Under the pieces are notes generated by a model. It was not told where the DNA came from, ran no database searches, and was given only the letters and a program-made list of their open reading frames with translations. A stretch of DNA of 45,000 nt from contig JADJOD010000017.1 in assembly GCA_016713985.1 (NCBI GenBank), positions 1 through 45,000 of the forward strand. Direction: 5' to 3'. The first letter of the stretch is position 1; the number at the start of each line of letters is the position of its first letter. Below are positions 17,698 to 26,600 of this stretch, in pieces. Both the position numbers and the translations under genes were made by a program. The DNA comes from Lewinellaceae bacterium. GTDB taxonomy: Bacteria; Bacteroidota; Bacteroidia; Chitinophagales; Saprospiraceae.

Positions 17698-18591
17698 ATG
17701 CCTTTCAAATCAGGATTCGTCAACATCATCGGCAGGCCCAATGCGGGCAAGTCCACCCTCATGAATGCCCTTGTCGGAGAGCGGATGAGCATCATCACAC
17801 ACAAACCCCAAACCACCCGGCACCGGATCATCGGAATCCTGACCGGCGAACAATTTCAGGTTGTTTTTTCCGACACCCCCGGGTACGTCAAAAAACCCGC
17901 TTACCAGATGCACAAGGCCATGAACCGCTTTGTGGAAGGCACCGTTGACGATGCCGACCTCATGCTGTTTGTTTTTGACCTCACGGAGGAACTGGAAGAC
18001 GACAATCCCGTGATCGACATCCTGAAAAAAACGGAAGCGCCGATCATGCTGATCCTGAATAAAAAAGACCTGGTCGCGGAACAACGCTCCGAGGATGTAT
18101 TGGGATGGTGGAAAAAACGGGTGAATTTCGCCGAAGTGGTGCGGATTTCCGCGTTAAAGGACAAGGATGCGACACAATTGCTCGAACGGATCATTTCTTA
18201 TTTGCCGGAAGGCGAGCCGTTTTATCCTCCGGATCAATTGACCGACCGGCCCGAGCGCTTTTTTGTGGGAGAAATCATCCGGGAAAAGATCTTTTTGCTG
18301 TATTCCGATGAAATCCCGTATTCCAGCGAGGTGGTGGTGGAATCTTTTCAGGAAACAACCACCAAAACAGGGGAAGCGATTGCCCGGATTGCCGCAACTA
18401 TTTTTGTGATGCGGGAGACACAAAAGGCCATCATACTCGGGAAAGGGGGAATTGCCATAAAAAAACTCGGTTCGAGCGCCCGTTCTGATATGGAGCGGTT
18501 TTTACAAACTAAAGTATTCCTCGAACTTACCGTTAAAGTGCGCGATAACTGGCGGGACGACGAGCGCGCATTGCAGCGTTTTGGTTATTAA
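17698..18591 (+). CDS. era: GTPase Era
   Basis: Ribosome-assembly GTPase that binds the 3' end of 16S rRNA. 297 residues. GTPase motifs: G1 GRPNAGKST (12-20), G2 region TTRHRIIGI, G3 DTPGY (60-64), G4 NKKD (about 121-124) and G5 RISALKD. The C-terminal KH domain (about 200-297) has FQETTTKTGEAIARIAATIF and the GKGGIAIKKLGSSARSDMER signature. Length and layout are standard. Intact. Binding of the 16S 3' end is of note since Bacteroidetes ribosomes hide the anti-Shine-Dalgarno. Confidence 0.96.
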   Translation: MPFKSGFVNIIGRPNAGKSTLMNALVGERMSIITHKPQTTRHRIIGILTGEQFQVVFSDTPGYVKKPAYQMHKAMNRFVEGTVDDADLMLFVFDLTEELEDDNPVIDILKKTEAPIMLILNKKDLVAEQRSEDVLGWWKKRVNFAEVVRISALKDKDATQLLERIISYLPEGEPFYPPDQLTDRPERFFVGEIIREKIFLLYSDEIPYSSEVVVESFQETTTKTGEAIARIAATIFVMRETQKAIILGKGGIAIKKLGSSARSDMERFLQTKVFLELTVKVRDNWRDDERALQRFGY

Positions 18592-18625
18592 AAAAAAGAC
18601 GGCAGGATGTTAACATCCCACCGTC
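18590..18625 (-). terminator. Terminator hairpin after era, oriented for the minus strand
   Basis: GACGG-(CA)-GGATG-TTAA-CATCC-(CA)-CCGTC (18598-18625) forms a long hairpin. The A8 run at 18590-18597 becomes a U tract only for RNA made from the minus strand. It could still end era transcripts, but its shape fits a minus-strand terminator. Confidence 0.6.
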
Positions 18626-18652
18626 AGAAATATAACCCCAAAAAACCTAATG

Positions 18653-18683
18653 CAAATGTAAGGCGCTATTTCTAATGCGCCAA
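18653..18683 (-). promoter_or_regulatory. Minus-strand promoter candidate in the era-pyrC gap
   Basis: On the minus strand TTG (18683-18681) is followed after 20 bases by TACATTTG (18660-18653), a perfect -7 box. Predicted start near 18646 leads straight into the terminator hairpin at 18625-18598, so the transcript would be about 50-60 bases with no ORF. Confidence 0.45.
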
Positions 18684-18823
18684 TAGTTTGGTCAATTTTT
18701 TTTTCAGAAAAATTTAAAAACCTTTTACGGCAGAGGCTCCGGGCACCCGAACCGGCTTTTGTTTACTTCCGGCCGGTCTTCAAAACGCACGGGCCAGCAA
18801 TGCAGGCAGGAAAATTCAGCGTG

Positions 18824-18855
18824 AAAAAAAAATCCCCCTCCGTGCTTTCACGGAG
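18824..18855 (-). terminator. Second minus-strand terminator hairpin
   Basis: CTCCGTG-CTTT-CACGGAG (18838-18855) is a perfect 7-bp stem; on the minus strand it is followed by GGGGGA and nine T (18832-18824). No minus-strand gene lies upstream, so what it terminates is unclear. Confidence 0.55.
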
Positions 18856-19140
18856 AAGGACATCATCAAAACACGCTTCATTTATTTTTATCGAAATGCC
18901 TGAAAAGGCTCGATTGTTTGCAGAAATAATAAACTTCCACAAATATAGGTATGATTTCACCGAAACTTCAACATTTTAGCAAGAAAAAGTATCGTATTTT
19001 TTTTATTATTATTTAAAAGTGCCTGGTTTTCACAGATTGAAGCAATGCGCGTATGTATTTTGTTAAGCCAGCGACCTTTCTTTTTAAGCCGGTAGAATAT
19101 CCGGCCTGACTCGTACATTAGCGCCAATCAGACAAACTGT
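18856..19140. other. Non-coding remainder of the era-pyrC gap
   Basis: A/T-rich sequence without an ORF I can support. Before pyrC there is a short inverted repeat GCCGG-N8-CCGGC (about 19088-19106) and TACATTAG (19114-19121), a 7-of-8 match to the -7 consensus about 20 bases before the pyrC start. Together with the hairpins at 18598 and 18838 the gap of 549 bases looks regulatory rather than empty. Confidence 0.4.
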
Positions 19141-20475
19141 ATGCAAACCATATTGATCCGCAATGCCACTTTAGTCAACCGGGGCCGCACATTCAGCGGT
19201 GATCTGTTGATCCGGGAGGGGCGAATTGACAAGATCGCCGGCGAAATCAGTACTGACGCCGACCTGGAGATCGATGCCGCAGGCCGCTACCTCATACCGG
19301 GTATTATTGACGACCAGGTTCACTTCCGGGAGCCCGGGCTGACACACAAAGCCACGATCGCGTCGGAGAGCCGGGCGGCTGTAGCAGGCGGGGTGACTTC
19401 ATTTATGGAAATGCCCAACGTCCATCCACCTTCTGTCACCAGAGAATTACTGGAAGAAAAATACACGATTGCCGCGCGATCGTCGCTGGCCAATTATTCC
19501 TTTTATATGGGCACGACAAATGATAACCTGGAAGAAGTGCTGCGTATTGATCCGAAGCAGGTATGTGGCGTCAAAATTTTTATGGGCAGCAGCACCGGCA
19601 ACATGCTGGTGGACGAACAATCGACGCTGGAACGCCTTTTTGCCCATGCGCCGACCCTGATCGCCACCCATTGTGAGGATGAATCCAGCGTGCGGAACAA
19701 CCTGGAACGATATAAGGAAAATTTCGGCGACGGCCTCACCGCCGCTCACCATCCGCTGATTCGTGATGCCCGGGCCTGTTATCTCTCGTCTTCCTTAGCC
19801 GTCGGTCTGGCCAAAAAACACGGAACCCGCCTGCACGTCCTGCACATTAGTACAAAAGACGAATTGGACCTCTTCGATCATCAGACCCCGCTGGAACAAA
19901 AAAAAATCACGGCCGAAGTATGCGTACACCATCTTCGGTTTAGCGCCGACGACTATGCCGTATTGGGCAACCAGATAAAGTGTAATCCGGCCATCAAATC
20001 AGACGAACACAGGCAGGCGCTTTTTCCCGCCCTGCTGGACAACCACCTCGACGTGGTGGCGACCGATCACGCCCCCCATACCTGGGAAGAGAAGTCCCAA
20101 CCCTACCTGCAAGCCCCTTCCGGCCTTCCGCTGGTGCAACATTCGCTGAACGTCATGCTCGAATTTGTAAACGCCGGGAAAATTTCTCTCGAGCGGGTGG
20201 TGGAAAAGATGTGCCACGCCCCGGCCGTTGTTTTTCAGATCAAAGACCGGGGTTACCTCGACGAAGGTTGCTGGGCCGACCTTTCCATAATCGACCCGAA
20301 TGTGGAATGGACGGTAGGCCCGGAAAACATATTTTACAAATGCGGATGGTCGCCGTTTACGGGGAATACCTTCAGAGGCAAGGTATTAAGCACCTTTGTG
20401 AACGGGCACCCGGCCTGGCATGAAGGCCGGTTTAATGAAAGCCGGATGGGTGCGCGAATACTTTTTGACCGGTGA
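19141..20475 (+). CDS. pyrC: Dihydroorotase (Bacteroidetes type, amidohydrolase fold)
   Basis: Zinc amidohydrolase closing carbamoyl aspartate to dihydroorotate, third step of pyrimidine synthesis. 444 residues. N-terminal beta-sandwich (DLLIREGRIDKIAGEI), then the barrel with GIIDDQVHFREPGLTHKATI (His61), AAVAGGVTSFMEMPN, the carboxylated-Lys candidate in CGVKIFMGSSTGNM, the metal His in IATHCEDE and LHVLHIST, and the catalytic Asp in VATDHAPH. The first motif is D-D-Q-V-H where many DHOases have D-x-H-x-H, so one metal ligand is replaced by Gln; I recall this as common in Bacteroidetes enzymes. Some related proteins are allantoinases or hydantoinases, but the overall match is to DHOase. Convergent with the nuclease gene, 15 bases apart. 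Confidence 0.88.
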   Translation: MQTILIRNATLVNRGRTFSGDLLIREGRIDKIAGEISTDADLEIDAAGRYLIPGIIDDQVHFREPGLTHKATIASESRAAVAGGVTSFMEMPNVHPPSVTRELLEEKYTIAARSSLANYSFYMGTTNDNLEEVLRIDPKQVCGVKIFMGSSTGNMLVDEQSTLERLFAHAPTLIATHCEDESSVRNNLERYKENFGDGLTAAHHPLIRDARACYLSSSLAVGLAKKHGTRLHVLHISTKDELDLFDHQTPLEQKKITAEVCVHHLRFSADDYAVLGNQIKCNPAIKSDEHRQALFPALLDNHLDVVATDHAPHTWEEKSQPYLQAPSGLPLVQHSLNVMLEFVNAGKISLERVVEKMCHAPAVVFQIKDRGYLDEGCWADLSIIDPNVEWTVGPENIFYKCGWSPFTGNTFRGKVLSTFVNGHPAWHEGRFNESRMGARILFDR

Positions 20476-20490
20476 TCGTGTATTTCAGCG

Positions 20491-21449
20491 TTACAGGACA
20501 AGTCCTTCCAGGGCAAAATCCAGGCCGCCGGATGAAGAAAAACTTTCCAGATCGCTGATTTCTACTTCTTTAAGGACAATTTTCGCGGGGCGGGTGTCTT
20601 TGTAAGGTTCGTTCGCCGGGGAAAACCGAAGTCCGGTAAGTTTTTCAATTACGCTGATATTGACCTGATACATCGCGGCGTCTTCATACTCGTCGAATAT
20701 TTTGGGTTTGGGTACAACGGACTCCAATTCATCTTCTTTGATCTTTGCAATGCCTCTTTTGAGCAGCAGTTGTTTTTGCCCCATCAGAAACCCGACCCGG
20801 TGAAGGGTTTTACTGTCTGCGGTAAAATAGACTAATTTCAGAACAAGGTAGGAATCTGCACCTGTTCCCCCCTGACTTCGGTTACAAAAAAGGGGTCGTC
20901 GTCCGCAAGCACGGGCCCGGTGAACACATTGATTTTCAGATCGAGCGTGGTTGATTCCTTTTTCAGGATATAATCTTCGAGGCTTCTCCATTCTTTTCTG
21001 TTCAGGTCGCCGACCTGGGGCACACAATTGGAAAAAAAGAACGTGGAGCGGGCGGCTTCCCGGGCGGTCAGGTCGTCCGGGCCCCACTGCGGGTCTTCCC
21101 GTTTTACCATGTGTCCTCTGTCGAACTGGCTGCCGGTTGCATTGTACAAATGGCTGCCCCACTGAAATTCAGGCGCCCTCTCGTCGATCGTCCATTCGTC
21201 GCTGCCTCCGGCAAACAATTCATTCCGCTTCAACTGCCGGAACTGTTTTCCGTCAATGTTTACGGCGGCGAACACGGGCAGTTTTCTGGTTTTACTCAGT
21301 GCCACACTGTGGTGGGTATAATGCAGCAATGCATCCTTGCTGCCTTTTACCGGGGCGATATCTTTTACCTTGCCGGCGTTGGGTTGGGGCAACGACACTT
21401 TCAGGTTTTTTCCAAGAAAAGTGGGTTGGTAGCCTTCAGATTTGGTCAT
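20491..21449 (-). CDS. DNA/RNA non-specific endonuclease, EndoG/NucA type (one frameshift)
   Basis: Beta-beta-alpha-metal nuclease that cuts DNA and RNA without sequence preference. I chose ATG 21449 (MTKSEGYQPTFLGKNL), just after a perfect -7 box. The catalytic motif DRGH is at residues 110-113 (FDRGHMVKRED) with the metal-binding Asn in FFFSNCVPQVGDLNRKEW. The frame breaks near 20840 after EQVQIP; in the other frame YLVLKLVYF continues the last core strand and is followed by about 105 further residues ending at 20491 (KLTGLRF, a C-terminal feature also seen in longer family members). Corrected length is about 319. No signal peptide is evident, which is unusual for a secreted nuclease, and no immunity gene is seen nearby. 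Target unknown. Confidence 0.85.
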
Positions 21450-21467
21450 AGGTTCATGTGTTTGATG

Positions 21468-21475
21468 CAAATCTA
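21468..21475 (-). promoter_or_regulatory. Promoter -7 box for the nuclease gene
   Basis: TAGATTTG on the minus strand, a perfect TAnnTTTG match, 19 bases before the chosen nuclease start (21449). No -33 TTTG at the usual spacing. Confidence 0.45.
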
Positions 21476-21555
21476 AATAAAGTCAATCATTCGGCAGGAA
21501 TGTATTTGCACGGAAATAATACCGGCCTGTTTATGAAACCCTCCCGCACTGGCAC

Positions 21556-21591
21556 AAAAAAACCAGCGCCGAAACTGCATCCGACGCCGGT
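21556..21591 (-). terminator. Terminator after the orphan T9SS tail
   Basis: On the minus strand ACCGGCG (21591-21585) pairs with CGCTGGT (21568-21562) allowing one G-T pair, followed by seven T (21562-21556). It lies 36 bases after the stop of the T9SS tail remnant on the same strand. Confidence 0.6.
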
Positions 21592-21627
21592 AAATGATAT
21601 AAAAGCGTTCTTGGTACCTTCTGCTGT

Positions 21628-21749
21628 TATGGTATTACGATCATCTTTCCCGTTTCCAGTAATTTCCCATCCGTGCCTGCAAACAAACGCCAGGTGTAAA
21701 CGCCCGCTTCCAGGGCAGCGATGTCGAGTGTGTGAGGTTCGGTACCTTT
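21628..21749 (-). pseudogene. Orphan C-terminal tail of a T9SS type A sorting domain
   Basis: The open frame of 40 codons reads TLDIAALEAGVYTWRLFAG followed by KLLETGKMIVIP and a TAA stop. This is the last third of a Por secretion-system C-terminal sorting domain (L.aGvY...l...g......K.iv). No body of a protein precedes it: the frame is closed by TGA at 21750-21752 and the next 340 bases show no coding signal in any frame. It looks like the remains of a deleted T9SS cargo gene that has kept its own terminator. Confidence 0.6.
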
Positions 21750-22098
21750 TCAATGCTAAAGATGCCGGCACACTCCTTAGCCTTTCAACTACACTTTTTG
21801 GTCTTTTTCTCCGCGTTGCAGGGGAAAATGTTATCCCGAAGACACACGCCGATACTTCATTTGTTCTGCAAACAAATGACAAAAGCCAACCTGTGAAATA
21901 TGGGAAAATGGTGTTGAACGGGGGGCAAATACCCGGATATATGCCCAAAAGCAGCCTCTTTTTTCAAAAAAACCACCCAGGCAATATCAAAAACAGGCCG
22001 ACTAACCCAAATTGGGGAGTATTACACTTTTAGATGATTTTCCGCCGGAAAGGGCCGGATGAAGAGGTTCTTTTTACACCCGGCGGCTTATTTTGCCG
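21750..22098. other. Gap without recognisable gene
   Basis: About 350 bases between the T9SS tail remnant and the fucosidase stop. I see no ORF with family features and no clear hairpin. It may be decayed sequence of the lost T9SS cargo. Confidence 0.4.
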
Positions 22099-23520
22099 TT
22101 ACAAACTCACTTCCAGTACCCAAACCCACTCAGAAGCAGGTTTTTTTTGCAAGGCTTCGGGGATCTGAACCATAAAACCTTTACCCACGCGTTCCCAGGC
22201 AAGGCCGGTGTTATCACCCAGCATTCTGATCCGGGCGGAAGGGGGAAGTGAAAGGCCCGACAACCAGATTCTGGACGGCATGGACGGTTCGTTTTCATCG
22301 GCGAGGTAAAGCAGGTATAGTTTTTTACCGTCCTTTTTTTGGGTAAGACACACTTTTCCTTCCTTGTAAGGCGCCAGGGGGCGGGTGCCGTATATCGCCT
22401 GGTCGTTCACTTTCATCCAAGACCCGATTTCCCGGAGGCGTTGGTAGGCCAGCGAATCCAGTTCTCCGTCAGGGCCGGGGGCGACATTGAGCAAAAAATT
22501 GCCCCCTTTTGCAACAATGTCCACCAGGGTTTGAACGAGTTGCCTGGCCGATTTGTATTGAGGATCAAAGGAATACGACCAACCTCCAGCCATAGTCATA
22601 CAGGTTTCCCAGGGATAGGGCAATGTTTTTCCCGGTACCTGTTGTTCGGGAGTCCGGTAGTTTTCATAAGGGCCGTGCACAGAGCGGTCCACCACGAGAA
22701 TGCCGGGCTGGTTTTTCCGCGCCATACGGGCGATCCGCGACATATCGATATCCTGCCCCCAGGCGGGCAGGTTGTAACCCCAGGAGCGCACTTCTTCGGT
22801 GATGGTGCTGTCGGGCCGCACCCAGCCACCGTCGAGCCATAAAATATCCATTTTCCCGTACCCGGTCATGAGTTCCTCGATCTGATTGTAGGTAAAATCT
22901 TCAAATCGCTGCCAGCGGGCCGGATGTTTCCGGATGTCGTAGTTGTTACAACGGTCGGGAGTGGCCCATTCCGGCGCCCAATAATCTTCACAATGCCAGT
23001 CCGGTTTTGAAAAATAGGCGCCTGTTCGGAAGCCTTTTTTCCGAAAGGCGTCAAAAATGAATTTCGACACGTCTGCTTTCGGGTTTTTACTGAACGGACA
23101 ATCTTTTCCCGTGATTTTATAATCGGTGTACCTGCTGTCGAACATACAAAACCCGTCGTGGTGTTTGGTGGTAAATACCACGTACCGCATCCCCGCATCC
23201 CATGCCGCCGCCGCCCATTTTTCCGGGGCAAAACGGGTGGGATTAAACGTTTTGGGCAGGTCTTCATAGCGCCGGACATAATCGGTGTAATCGGCTCCGT
23301 TGCGGCTGCACCAGGGTTGATCTTCAGAACAAAGGCTCCAGCTTTCCACCACACCCCATTGGCTGTATGCGCCCCAATGCATCATAAAACCAAACTTGAT
23401 GTCCTGCCAATGCTCCAGATTTTGCTGCACCAAGGGGTCAGGGTCGGGGACATATGCCTCATTCTGAGCAGGAAGGTTCAGGCCGGAGGCAAGAAAAAGC
23501 AAGGTTACGAACAGGCGCAT
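22099..23520 (-). CDS. Alpha-L-fucosidase, GH29
   Basis: Retaining glycosidase that frees L-fucose from glycans. 473 residues with a signal peptide (about 1-18, LFVTLLFLASGLNLPAQ). GH29 marks in order: KFGFMMHWGAYSQWG (about 42-56), AAWDAGMRYVVFTTKHHDGF (105-124) with the substrate-binding His pair, and the nucleophile Asp230 in MDILWLDGGW. LLNVAPGPDGELD closes the catalytic barrel and a short C-terminal beta domain follows. No T9SS tail, so probably periplasmic. It stands alone with no SusCD pair nearby. Acts on fucosylated plant, algal or host-type glycans; linkage preference cannot be told. Confidence 0.93.
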   Translation of the reverse strand: MRLFVTLLFLASGLNLPAQNEAYVPDPDPLVQQNLEHWQDIKFGFMMHWGAYSQWGVVESWSLCSEDQPWCSRNGADYTDYVRRYEDLPKTFNPTRFAPEKWAAAAWDAGMRYVVFTTKHHDGFCMFDSRYTDYKITGKDCPFSKNPKADVSKFIFDAFRKKGFRTGAYFSKPDWHCEDYWAPEWATPDRCNNYDIRKHPARWQRFEDFTYNQIEELMTGYGKMDILWLDGGWVRPDSTITEEVRSWGYNLPAWGQDIDMSRIARMARKNQPGILVVDRSVHGPYENYRTPEQQVPGKTLPYPWETCMTMAGGWSYSFDPQYKSARQLVQTLVDIVAKGGNFLLNVAPGPDGELDSLAYQRLREIGSWMKVNDQAIYGTRPLAPYKEGKVCLTQKKDGKKLYLLYLADENEPSMPSRIWLSGLSLPPSARIRMLGDNTGLAWERVGKGFMVQIPEALQKKPASEWVWVLEVSL

Positions 23521-23630
23521 GGTCGCTACAATTTAACAATAACTCCCGATCGGGAAAAAACAAATGAACCTGAAGCCGGAACTGACCTCAGGTTCATCAC
23601 AACAATTCGGCGGGCAAATGTATAAACTGC

Positions 23631-26600
23631 CTAGCGTTTTACGGTTACGTCGCCTTTAAACAACACCTCCGTGCCGTCGGCAAATTCCAGCACGGCATAC
23701 CAGACGAATACACCGGGATTTAACTCCTGACCGCGGTGTTTGCCGTCCCAGCCGATGGTGGTGCTGTTGGGCGGAAAATCGTAGGACTCATACACCATTT
23801 CACCCCAGCGTGAAAAAATCTGGAAAGACTTGATATTCTTCACGCCGTCCGGATCGGCATAAATGGTGAACAAGTCGTTTTTGCCGTCGCCTTCCGGTGA
23901 AAAGATGTTGGGCACGTACACGTCCACCTGTTTATCCACCGCCAGTAAAAGGGGCGCCGTGTCTTCACAACCTTCCTTGTTCGCCACCGTAAGCCGGTAC
24001 AAGGTTGACGTAGTTGGTGTGGCAAGTGGATTCAGGCAGGTGTCGCAACTCAGTCCGGTTCCCGGTTTCCAGGTGATAATCCCGATTTCATCCAGCGGAA
24101 TATTAATCTGTGTGTTGATCTGGTAACTTTCTCCCAGTTTGATAACAACCTTCGGTTCCAGCGAAATATCAACAACATCCCCTTCTTCCACCATAACTTG
24201 CGCCGTAGTACTACAGCCATACGCATCAACAATAAGGATGGTATACGGGCCGGGAGTCAGGTTGGTGAACAGGTTTTGGGTGGTGAATTGTATCCCGCCG
24301 TCGATGGAATACCGGATCGGCGGTTTGGCGCCTTCCACCTGGGTGATTTCAACGGAGCCCTTGTCGCCAAAACACGGCGGCTGATTGATAACAGCCGTTG
24401 CGATGGGTTCATCCGGCGGGATCACCACCTCGTCGGAGTCCGTGCAACCGTTGCCCGGATTGGTCACGATCAGCACATAAGTGCCCGGTTCGTTGATCTC
24501 GGGGGTCCGGTGTATTGATCCCTGCAACCAGTTGTCCGTTGGAAGTTGTCCATAAAAACTGCAATCCGGGTCCTCCGAAAGAAGCATTTCCGTCCAGATA
24601 ACCGGTTTCGCCGAAACAATCGATGCTAAAAGCAGGACCGGCATCGGCAACCGGTGGAACAAGGTCGGAATTCACCGTTCCACTCAGGGAATTGGTGCAG
24701 TTATTGGTCGGGTCAACGCCGATCAGTATATAGGTGCCCGGCACGGTGATGTTCACGCTGGTACCGGTACCCACAACCGTGGTATCCGTTCCGTTAACCG
24801 TCACCCAGGTATACTGGATGCCGGGCAGTGGAGAACCGCCGGTCAGGGTGGTCATACTGTTGGTACAGGTCAAAAAACCGGGAGGGTTAAAAAACAGCGG
24901 CGGATAAGCCAGGTTTTCGTCGATCTGGATCAAAGCGGTGTCCGAACAGAACGACAGGGTATCCAGAATGATGAATTCATACGTACCCGGCGCGTTGATG
25001 GGCAAAACCGTGTATCCCGGATAAACGACGCCGTTGCCGATCCAGATGACATTTGCCGCTACGGTACCTTCTATCGTACCGGACAGGATAATTTCACTGA
25101 TGGTGCAATCCAGCACGTCGTCGGGGCTGGCCAGGATGTTTGCCTGCGGGCTGTTGGTAATGTCCTGAACCTGGGTGGCCACCGTATCCGCGCAGCCGTT
25201 GAGGCTGACAATCAGGGTGTAAGTTCCTTTTGCACCCGCAGTAACCGTGGCTTGGTTCGCACTGCCGATGATCAATCCGGTTGTGGTATTCCAGGTATAG
25301 GCTGATCCGGCCAGGTTCGAACTGCCCGTAATATCAACCTGTTTGACGATGCAATTGATGATGGCGGGTGGTGTAAGTCCGGCTACCGGCTTTTCCCGGA
25401 ACACGATGGGGGTGCCGGGGGCTATTTCCGTACAAAAATCGAACAATTGCACATTCCCGGTACCGTCGTCGTTGCCGGCTACCGCCGAAATGTAATAGGT
25501 GACGCCAAAACTCATCGTAGCGGGATCGAAGCAGAAAGAAGGTTGATCGCTTCGCGCTATTTCATTGACAATCACATTACTACTGCCCTGGTGCAGGATG
25601 AACTGGAATACGTCGTTCGGGTCGAGAAACTGGCCCGTCGGGTTGTAAAAAGCCGTCAGGCAGCCGCCGCCGCACAAGGAGAGTTGATTGGCAGACATGG
25701 TTCCCACAGCCGTTTCACAATTGACGAGTTCAACGGCAAAATCGCAATTCGCCACGCAGCCGTTGGCATCCGTGGCCGAAACGGCGTAGCTGCCCACGCC
25801 CAAATTGATGATCGGGAAGTTGCCTGGCACGTTGATTGGGTTCCGCCGGGCGACCAGACCACGTCGTACGGGGGTTCGCCGCCCGATAAGGAAACGGAGC
25901 CAGCTCCATCGGCAGCGCCCGGGAAGCTGACGTTTTTCGACTGTACACAACTCATTTGTAAAGCGCTTGCCGGTTGGATGACCGGGAAGGCTATGGTTGC
26001 GGTGCAGCCCTGTGCATCCGTGACCGTTACGGTATAGTTGCCGGCAGGCAGGTTGGATGGGTCCTGCGGGTTGCCCGGGACGGCGGGCGACCAGTTGTAC
26101 AAAAACGGCTGCGTCCCGCTGTTCACATTCAGGTCGATGGAACCCGTTTTGTCGCCGAAACAAAGCACATTTGCCGGGGTTCCGTCAAGCGTTACCGCCA
26201 GAATGTCGTTATCAACGGTAAAGGAACTGGAAGCCGTGCAACCACCTCCGCCGCTGACCGTTACGGAATAAACGCCCGGAGGCAGGTTGGAAATATCGGG
26301 CGACGTCTGGTTGCCCGACCACAAATACGTATAGGTCAATACAGGGCTCACGCTCAGCGTAATACTGCCGTTGTTGCTAATGCAGGACGTATTGGGTATG
26401 GTGGCCCCCGAAATCGAAGGTATAATGACGTTTTCTGCTACGATGTAAGCCTCCGTGGAGACGCAGCCGTTGGCACTGGTCACTGTAACCGAAAAGTTGC
26501 CGGAACTCCCAGGTTTGCCAGGTCCTCGGTCATGGCGTTATTCGACCACTGGTAGGTGTAGGTGCAATACCGGAACCTACCGTAAGATTGATACTTCCGC

